Shown here in pieces: positions 46,701 to 55,700 of a stretch of DNA of 64,000 nt. The translations under genes and the position numbers were made by a program. The stretch is taken from NCBI GenBank assembly GCA_017591395.1, contig WEDG01000204.1, positions 1-64,000 on the forward strand, written 5' to 3'. Source of the stretch: Schistocephalus solidus (taxonomy: Eukaryota > Platyhelminthes > Cestoda > Diphyllobothriidea > Diphyllobothriidae). Position 1 is the stretch's first letter. Every line of letters begins with the position of its first letter. Under the pieces are notes generated by a model. That model was not told where the DNA came from, made no database searches, and saw only the letters and a list, made by a program, of their open reading frames with translations.

Positions 46701-49700
46701 TTCCGCCACCAGAGTTATGCCACAGCAACTCAACTAATGATAGCCTGCTCAGTGTCGACTCGAGTAAAAATTGTGAGCAACTTGTGACACACTTGCCTGC
46801 CTGTTTAATCGAATTTGAGTTCACTTCAGTCTTGCAAGGTGCTAGAACACACAAGCCACAATTACGCAGTCTAGTCGTTTTGGACTCTTTTTTTGTCCAC
46901 TCCATTCCTCCATCTCCTTTGGTGATAATGGAATTGGAAGTGGTGAATTCTCTTCATTCAGGTGGTCTAGGATTCTGGTAGGCACCACGGCCTTTTGCGT
47001 TCCCCAGCTTATTACTCAGGGAGGTGCTGGCTCATTTCCGCATTAAAGACTCAGCTTCATGAACACCTCGGCTAGTCATGATTCCGTTGGTCGTTATGGC
47101 AGTCCTTGAGACCACTGCCTCAAGGCAGGTGAACCTATCCCGGCAGTGAGCGATGTTTATTGCCATATATTTAGTGTGCTGTGCAGTTAGTGTCGTTCTG
47201 GTTTGTTTGTGTTTATACTCCTTCCAACGTTTGCGCGCCCGTCGCTGGATCTATTGAACTTCCGCGCCACACACAGTTTCTGTTCCGGCGTTGATTTTAC
47301 AGTCATCTTGGTAGATTTCTGAAATGCGTTTTGCTTGGAACTGTCAGGAGTAGAAGAAACGAGTTCAAACAGGGTTATAATGAGTACGCAACCCTTACTT
47401 TTGCTTGTTCATTACGAAAATTACACCTGCAACGTATTCATTGTCGGTACTGCGGGCCTGCGCCATCACGTGTTTGCTTCAGTGTGCGCGCGCGTGAGCA
47501 ATTCAGGGCAGCTGGCCATTTTGTTATTACTGAGCGCTGTGTGTTCAAGGGCTTTGTCGCATCGTCGAACGCGGTTAAGAAGTCTATTGCCATTTCGTAA
47601 GATTTCATTTGGATGCTAGAACATCGACGGTCGCATCAGTCCACACAGGTCACCCGCGAACACAATTTATCTTCCTAAAGTCGCATCAGATGAGGTATTG
47701 TCCCACACACGCGCGAACATTTGCCAGGGTGTTTGAGTGGAGAGATTCGTTAACGAGTAGCGTGGAACAGTCGATTTCTTGCCGATCGCGAGCGGTGCCT
47801 CAGAGTATGAGCGTATCCTGGAAACTAAGTCTATTCTTCCGGCGTTTGAATTCTACCTTGCCTGTAGGTACCGCGTCCACCGACAGGACTCAATTTGGCA
47901 GAGGGCTGGACTACCTGGATTGGTTTTTACAGCTGGGCGGGAAGATTAAACCGAACGATTTAAATCTGCATATATTTGCATTCATGGACTAAAGATGGGC
48001 GATATTACAGAAGTTTTCAACCCGGCCGCGTGACTTCCCTATAAACAGCCTAAAGTTTTCCTAAACAAAAGTCAATGCACCGTCATGCGTCTTTTATTCT
48101 GAAAAATGTTTTACTCTCGTCTGTGTCGCAAACCAATGCAAGCAAACGATGAATTATTTTGTATTTCAAGACTGCTTTGTAGATTTCGTTTAACGTTTCA
48201 TGAACCGAAATAAGTGGACAGGTGGGAAGAAGTAGATGTGATCACCGAAACAATAATTTTTGGCAAGCGACAATATATTGTCCGCCAGTAAATAAGATAG
48301 CCTTACATTGAATTCCACGTAGATTAGGATTAAGGTGGGGTTAGCATCTTGGATTAGGATTAGGGTTGGAGTTTACACAAGGGAATACGTACTTTTTCTG
48401 GGATTTGACACAAAACTACCTGTATTACGTAAAGGGCTTCCCATTGCCGTGTTTGATAGAATTTTCTTCATCGTTTAGGATTTACTCCAGACCATATCAA
48501 CCATGGCAGGTACAGACATGTGCTAGCTCTCTATCATGATTACCTCGAGTTAGAATTCGAAACTTCGGGCGAATAGATTCATTATTCCAGTTACCACACA
48601 GCCTTTCCAATTACTCGTGTTTTTCTCCCGTGCGATTCATTATCGTTCCAAGATCTGACTCCAGCCTAATTTAGCGTTTTATATGTGGTCGGTGGTCTGA
48701 TTGTGGGGGCGGAGGGAGAGTGAGGTCAATGGTTGAACGCATTTTTTCCTCACTACAAACAATATTTTGCGCTTGAAACTATCACGGTGCGCTGAAAGCT
48801 ATAGCTTGGAAGGTTGCCAACTGACGAGATAATTCGGACTGCGTGGTCAGTCTAGTGCGCGCGTTTATACGCAATGAACGGCTGGTGGACTGACAGTCAA
48901 GCTGCAATGGCTCCTTAATGCGGCCTTTATGGCACCCCCACTCAGTTCGGCTCCGAGCCGTCTCTCAATAGTGTTGTCGTGTTCTTGTTTGGTTTTGGAC
49001 CACAGTGCATGAGCCTGCGCCCTCTCCCATCACCGATCTTCTTGACTGTCTTGACACCGGGTCCAGGCGGGGGAGTGGTACAGAGAGTGAGGTAGATGCA
49101 TCGCAAGTGTACTCAATATAATCCAGCGTGAGTCACCGTGCCTGCACAGCATACGGTAGGTATCGTCCCGGTGGAAATATCGTGTTGGACATGTGCACCT
49201 CCTCAGCTAACGTATGACTTAATTAGCGTGTTTTGCTTTTGCATGTCATTCTTTTCCCTCCTTGACTATTCTCTTCCATTTTAGCGGTCTTTTTTCCATC
49301 GGAATCCTCCCCCAACCGAAGTTACATCAGTAGGATCGGAGGGGACACAAAAGACATCCGACGGCGTGTTAGTCACAACGAAGGTTAGAGACTTCCTTCG
49401 GCCACCTATATTTACTTATTTTGTCTTCCTGTCTAACAGGATCTCCAGCCCTCCTCACCCCACATTCTAGTTGTTGTAACTCCAAATCAAATCACCTGCT
49501 GCTATGCTCTGGATAATTATTGCGCATTTTGTGCTGCATATTTACGATCAACTTTGTGGCAGCTAAAGAAAGCACCTCTTTCTGTTTGTCTTGGTGTAGT
49601 TGAGAGGCGACGTCGCGATCGGATCAATACGTGGATTGCCGAACTGCACAAACTGCTGCCACCCGAACATCAAGCGAAATCTCAATACCAAAGTAAAGGT

Positions 49701-52700
49701 GTGATTCTGAAGCGCGTCTTTGAATACTTTCAAAACGTGGCCCAAATCCTTTCTTCAAAGAGCACCACCATCGAAAAAGTGAGTATTTGCAAAAATGATA
49801 ACTACCTTTAACCAATGGTATTGTAGGTTGTTGTATTTAATGTTTCTGAGAAAAAGACCCCTGCCCAGGAAGACAAGCTATAGTAGTAAGCATGTCAAAC
49901 GGCACATGCGATTTGTAGAACGGTCCAGGAGTCGTAGACCCAGGCTTCACATTCCCCATGTCTCGAACGTCCCGTCATCACCAGTGACCGATAGCAGAAA
50001 CGTTAATCAAAATTCTGAAGTACCCTTTTTGATTCGGAAAGTTTCCTTTAGTGGGGTTAGAATATCGGTCGTCGTGCGACTCACTTTCGTGATATTTCAG
50101 ACATACTAGAATTTCAGCTTTTAAATGCACCTTTTTCGGTCGCCTGCAAAATCTCTAATCGATAAAAATGACTACACAAGCAGTATGCATTTTTCTATTG
50201 ATTTTCCGTGCCCTTATAAATTCACACATGTTTCATAGAAAGACAAAGCGAACAAATTCTTTTGAGTATTTCATTTGGTAGTAAATCATATCTTTTTCAA
50301 ATACTATACTCAAATGTAGAGCATATTGAAGCCTTAAAAGTTTTCAAATTCCCGAATAATTTTGAGCCGAATTTGTGTCTAGTATTTTCAGTATAGAAGC
50401 TGTATGCTCTCCGTATAAGGACTGGCATGCATTCCTCTATGTCAGTAGGAAGGTCCCAATTAGTGATCATAAACTTATCAGTTGAGGTGGACTATTTTAT
50501 TTAATTTATGACAGGCGATTTGACAATGCGATTTGAATGGACATTGTATAGTCCTAAAAATTCCATAATTTAAAACATTTTCAAGTGTAAAATTTGCAAA
50601 AGGGCATGGTTTGCTACCAAGTGAGTACAGGAAACAATATTTTACTTACATCTTCTATAAATGATCTTTGAATTTATAAGAGAACATGTATACTTTTAGG
50701 AATTTATCGGGACGGAGACGTGCTCACTGCAATAAACCTGACGTTTCGCAGTCACACTCGATGGCATGTTGAAATTGTAGATCAGAAATGGCAGACAACT
50801 AAAACGCCTTGTACGATGTTCACGTTTCCTTTCTGCTGAAAAAACATTGCAGCGGTGGCAGACCTGAAGGGCCCACAGTCAAGTCGTTCAGTTGTACAAG
50901 ACGTGTATGCGTACTTTGCAGCTGAGCATCACACCGGGGACCATCACACCCGAGTGCCTCCGGTAGATTTTATGGGTGAGGCTCACACGACAAAGTTTTA
51001 AACAGATGCCAACGAACAGTACGCAGCACCGGTACAGTTTTCGGGCGTTAACCAGTTCACTAACATACACTGTCAGACTACCGTTTATGCACAGTGCTCC
51101 ACCAATTATCGCTCGAAAGGCCGACTAGAGCGACCTCGGCTGCGTGAACTGATGCCGCTCATGACCGGAGGCCCGAAGAAGTCGAGAGTCCGCCGCCGGA
51201 AGACTTTGTTTTAAGACCGGCGGCAGTTGCCTATTTATAGAAAGCGAACCTAAGACTGGTGGACACACCTTATCGGACACTTCATGAAGAACAAGGTGGT
51301 AGTCTGACAGTCACCTGGAATAGATTTGTTGTTGAATGGGAGAGAAGGCTACCGGGAGGTTGAACAGGGTGACGCAGGTTCAATTCCAGGATTGTCAAGA
51401 GGGCGTGCCTTGATGCAACTGCCAGAATGGAGCCCCATGCGTGGACACAAGTTATGCACAGTTTTCGAATTTAACCTACCACTATTTGTGAAGTCGGACG
51501 CTACATGAGCGGGCCAGCCGCGTTGCAGTCCGCTTTTAATAGGGAAGACTTCTGTTACCTGATAGGTTGGCAGTGGTGGCTTACAAGAATGTTGTGGTCG
51601 ATTTTACTTCCTTTTTTTCTGGTCAATATCAGCCTGTGAACCCGCAGATCGAGACTTTCTAATAGGAATGCAAAGGAACCTTTCCCGTCATGGAGACTTG
51701 TATTTACTGCGAATCGATATACAACTACCGAAAACGAAATCTCATCCCTCTGAAAACGTTTCAAGGATCAGTTTCAAGCGAAGAATCCTTAAAATCGATT
51801 TAGACAAAATTTTCATGAAAGACGTCGATGTCCATTGCGACCTCTTTGATAAGTGAGTTGGCATGAAAAAACGTGCCCGAGACCTCAATGAAACCGTCCT
51901 CGACCCGAATAAGATCTTCCTAAGCGATTGTTCACTGACGATAGAAGGCCATAATGTCAGGAACTGGAGTACACCAAACGTAATAGTCGCATTGGAAACG
52001 CTGGTGTACCAATATTTCTGACTTTTTAAGACTTGTCGTCAGACAACGCCTCCCCCCCCGCCCCCATCGTAACAAATCGACCTACAAAGAGCTGCGACCG
52101 CTGCTTCCCAATCGTCCAAAAGCCCGGTTGGACCACGATTTTCGAAAAGTGGCTGGTTTGGACAACCTGGAGGGCTTGTTTCCTGTATTCTAAGGTTGAC
52201 ATTTTCATTTAGGTCCCAGGATTGCGCTAGCTGGCTAAAAAGCTTTGTTGAATGATAGGCAAAGTTTACCGTGTCGTAATACTCTAATGATCACTTTAAA
52301 GGCAACCGGTATGCAAGACACCTTAGGGTATAAGACTGCTGATTTATCGTATTTGACAGTCTACTTATTTAGCATTTAGCCTTCACTGTTGGCCATCCGC
52401 CGCCTCTAGATGCGTCGGGTTATCTGAAGTTGATTCAAGTAGTAAATCTTGTCTTTCCTATACTTCTATCCGCGGGTCGGGGCGGGCGTACAAATTTTCA
52501 GTGGGTCATCTCGCTTCGAAGGAGCATCGCAATCCATCGTTTCACTGCACCACACTGATTTCTTCGAAGTTTGGGACACTCCTTATAGAACGTCCTCAAG
52601 TTGTCTCTGCAATGATACGAAATTCAGATGAATCGTAATCTCACGAGCTATTGGTTATTAGTGTGGCTCGCTGACGTCTCCGTTGACCCCTCTGGTACAC

Positions 52701-55700
52701 CGCACACGTTCGTATCTAGAAGGTTTCTTGTTCAGATAGATCATACTCCGGGTCCTGTTTTAAATAACGCCTAATGTTTTTAAACGCAGCAGTTTGTTTA
52801 CTGTTCATCAAGCTCAGTTTTCGATCTTGGTTCGTTTGAATTTCCACTTTCTTGTTCTCACTGAAAAGCTTCTCGCATGACTTTTTTGGTTGTCAGTGAT
52901 GATAACAATTGACTCTGTTCCGGTTTGCAATCTAAGACAGTTACTTGAAGAGCTTCTTAATGAAGGTGTCTTGACGCAGTTCAACGAGTGACTCGGTCTG
53001 TTTCAGTCTTTTTTTTCAAAATTGAGTGCCATTTTTATTGCACCAAGTACTTGCTGTATCGAACAGGCATGGGAGGAATATTACAGTATAAACCGCGGAG
53101 AGGATGCAACTAAATCCTCATGTAAAAGATGAATTTCTATTCAGATAAAAGTGTTGCGCCCCGCTATCCTAATTTTTCAACGGAATTGGACATTTCATTT
53201 TTTCTAGCGACACAGACATGCACATGGGCGCATTACGACTAGCTGTTAATGACTGGAAATTTTGCCGGCAGAATGACAGAGATGCAACAATTCAATTTCC
53301 CATCAGCCCGGCTGCAAGTCTTACAGGAACCGGCCTCTCGATTGGATGCGTAACGAACTTCAAGGTCCTTAATACCACCCACTTTGATTCAGTAAAATAA
53401 ATTTGGGTGGATATATATTTTATTTTTTTCCGTTCAGGAGCATGCTTTCCTAGAGGCCCTTTCCGTATAACTCCTTCCAGCGTGGTTCCCGTAAGACACG
53501 CAGCCGGGGTGTTGGGGCAACTGAATCGTTGCTTCTTTGTCATCCCGTCGTTTTGCCTACCTTTTCTGGCTCTGATCTGGGCCGTGATCATGCAGTGTGG
53601 TTTGGTTTTTCACGGGTGACACCCGACTCGGATTTCAGAAATATTTTTTTGCACGAGAACTTTATTTCAATTTCCTTTTTGTCGGAAAATAAATTTTCAT
53701 CATTTGAAGCTTTAACTAACCGCCTTTAGGTAAATAATCCAAGGGAGGACGGGTCAAAAGCTCATATAGTAAAAGATTTTTATTGACTTCGATCTACATA
53801 ACTGATAAATTTAGCCTCGAGGGGTTTAGGTACAGTAGATTTCTTGTCTCATGAAATATCGACCAAAATTCTGAAACGCGTTTTCGATTCCAGCAAATAC
53901 GGTTGTAATATTGATTATCGTAGAACCGAATATCAAGAGATTTTATTTACTCCAGGGTGCCCGACGGTGGCAAAGTGCATTCGCTGTAAAAGAAAAATGG
54001 GTTCTTATGTAATATGTATTTTTCTCATTGCTTTTCGATGCTCTTATATAATCAAATACATTTTATAGAAAACAGAGAGAGAGAGAGAGAGCCAAACTTT
54101 ATTTTGAAAGTAAAATTCCAAAACTTTCAGCAAAAAATGTCCTCCATTCACAATTAATAATATTGGAAACATAAACCACACAACACCGGAAGTTCACAAA
54201 TGAATGGCCGAAGAATGCATATATTGACATCATGAAGAATCGTCCTTAAATGCTTCTCAAAATATTGAACAAATTGGACTTCTTTCAAAACGGTGCCAGC
54301 GTCGTGCACTGATGACCTCATTTTGTTGAATAAACAAATGGGTTTAAAATTCGGTATATAATGGGTAAAATTGGCCAACCGACATGCATATAAGAGAATT
54401 TACATGCAAATGGAGAGCAGAAAAGATGGCGGCTCAATTTAAAAAGCCCGCCAAACATGCAACAAAATACGCCTATAGTCATTTGGTGGCAAATTTTGCC
54501 TTTTTAAAATTATGTACGTGTAGGAGTGTATCTTTTGGTTTAAAAAAAACAATAAAGTGCCGAGGAATTTCGAACTTTACACTTGCATTCAAGGTTTCCA
54601 AACTACATACCGTATACATTCTGTCTACGGAAAATCAAACATTTCGCTACGCTTTGAGGAATAGGTCGCATAGTGTTCATAAAGGTTAGCAGTGTATATG
54701 GATGCATACTTTAGAGGCAACATCAATTAATTGAAGAATATGATGTTAGATAAATGAGCATTTCAAGGTCCTATAAGCTTGGCAATTTTTTGAAGCCGAA
54801 AACTACTCTTTCTTCAAGTATAAAATTTGAAGTTGACCTAATTTTCTACAAGAAAGAATATTTTTGTGCATACTTTCTATAAAATATTGAAATGTAAAGT
54901 CAACGAGAAAAATGCATATTACATAAGAAGCCATTTTGTTACTCTATACGGACGGCCAGAAAAAAGCTCGTTCAAGAGTGGGCATAATAATGAATATTGC
55001 AACCCTACTTACATCGTTCATTTGTTTCGAAAACACATTTACGAATTTCGGTTGAAATTTCATGAGATAGGAAATCTACCGCGTATCTGCAGGATCGCAG
55101 TAGTTTACTAGCCTGTGAGTTAAACTGTTGTAAGCGACGACATTCAACGAGCTGGGTGCCGCTGTGGCTTGCGTTTTTTGTTTATATAGTAAGACAGTCC
55201 TGCACTGCGTCCACTGTGTCCCAGTGAAAAATGCAAAGTCAAGATTAGATATAGATGTTGCCGCAGGGAATGAGCAAGTTAAGCAGCCTGTCTACACGTG
55301 TCACACACATGACTTGCTCTTGAACCACACATGTCAGTTTGTAATGATGTGTGTATGTGTGTTTGTGTCTGTCGTGCCAACTGACGGGATAACTCGGCAT
55401 GCATGGTCAGCCCAATGTGTGTTTTGTGTGGAGTGGCAGACTGGCGGACTAAGTGTCAGGCTGCAATGGCCCCTTCTTAATGTTGCCTTTATGGCACTCC
55501 CGCTCCGTGGGATCCGAGCCAGGTGTGATGGCACGCCCAGGGGCGGCTCCGGCCGCGCCAGGCACCTGCGCCCTCTCCCATCTCCGGTCTTCTTGACTCT
55601 GTCATGACACCGGGCTCAGGTGGGGGAGGAGAAAAGAGTGCGGTACTAATAAGCGCCGTAGATTGGAAGGTCGCAAACGGACAATTACACTCAGACCTCG

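Noticed and set aside
46337..46981. 214-codon frame as a complete gene ending at 46981
   Set aside because: It has no ATG at its start, begins at an acceptor, and an in-phase donor leads to the USF basic-region exon. The last ~70 codons read as intron.
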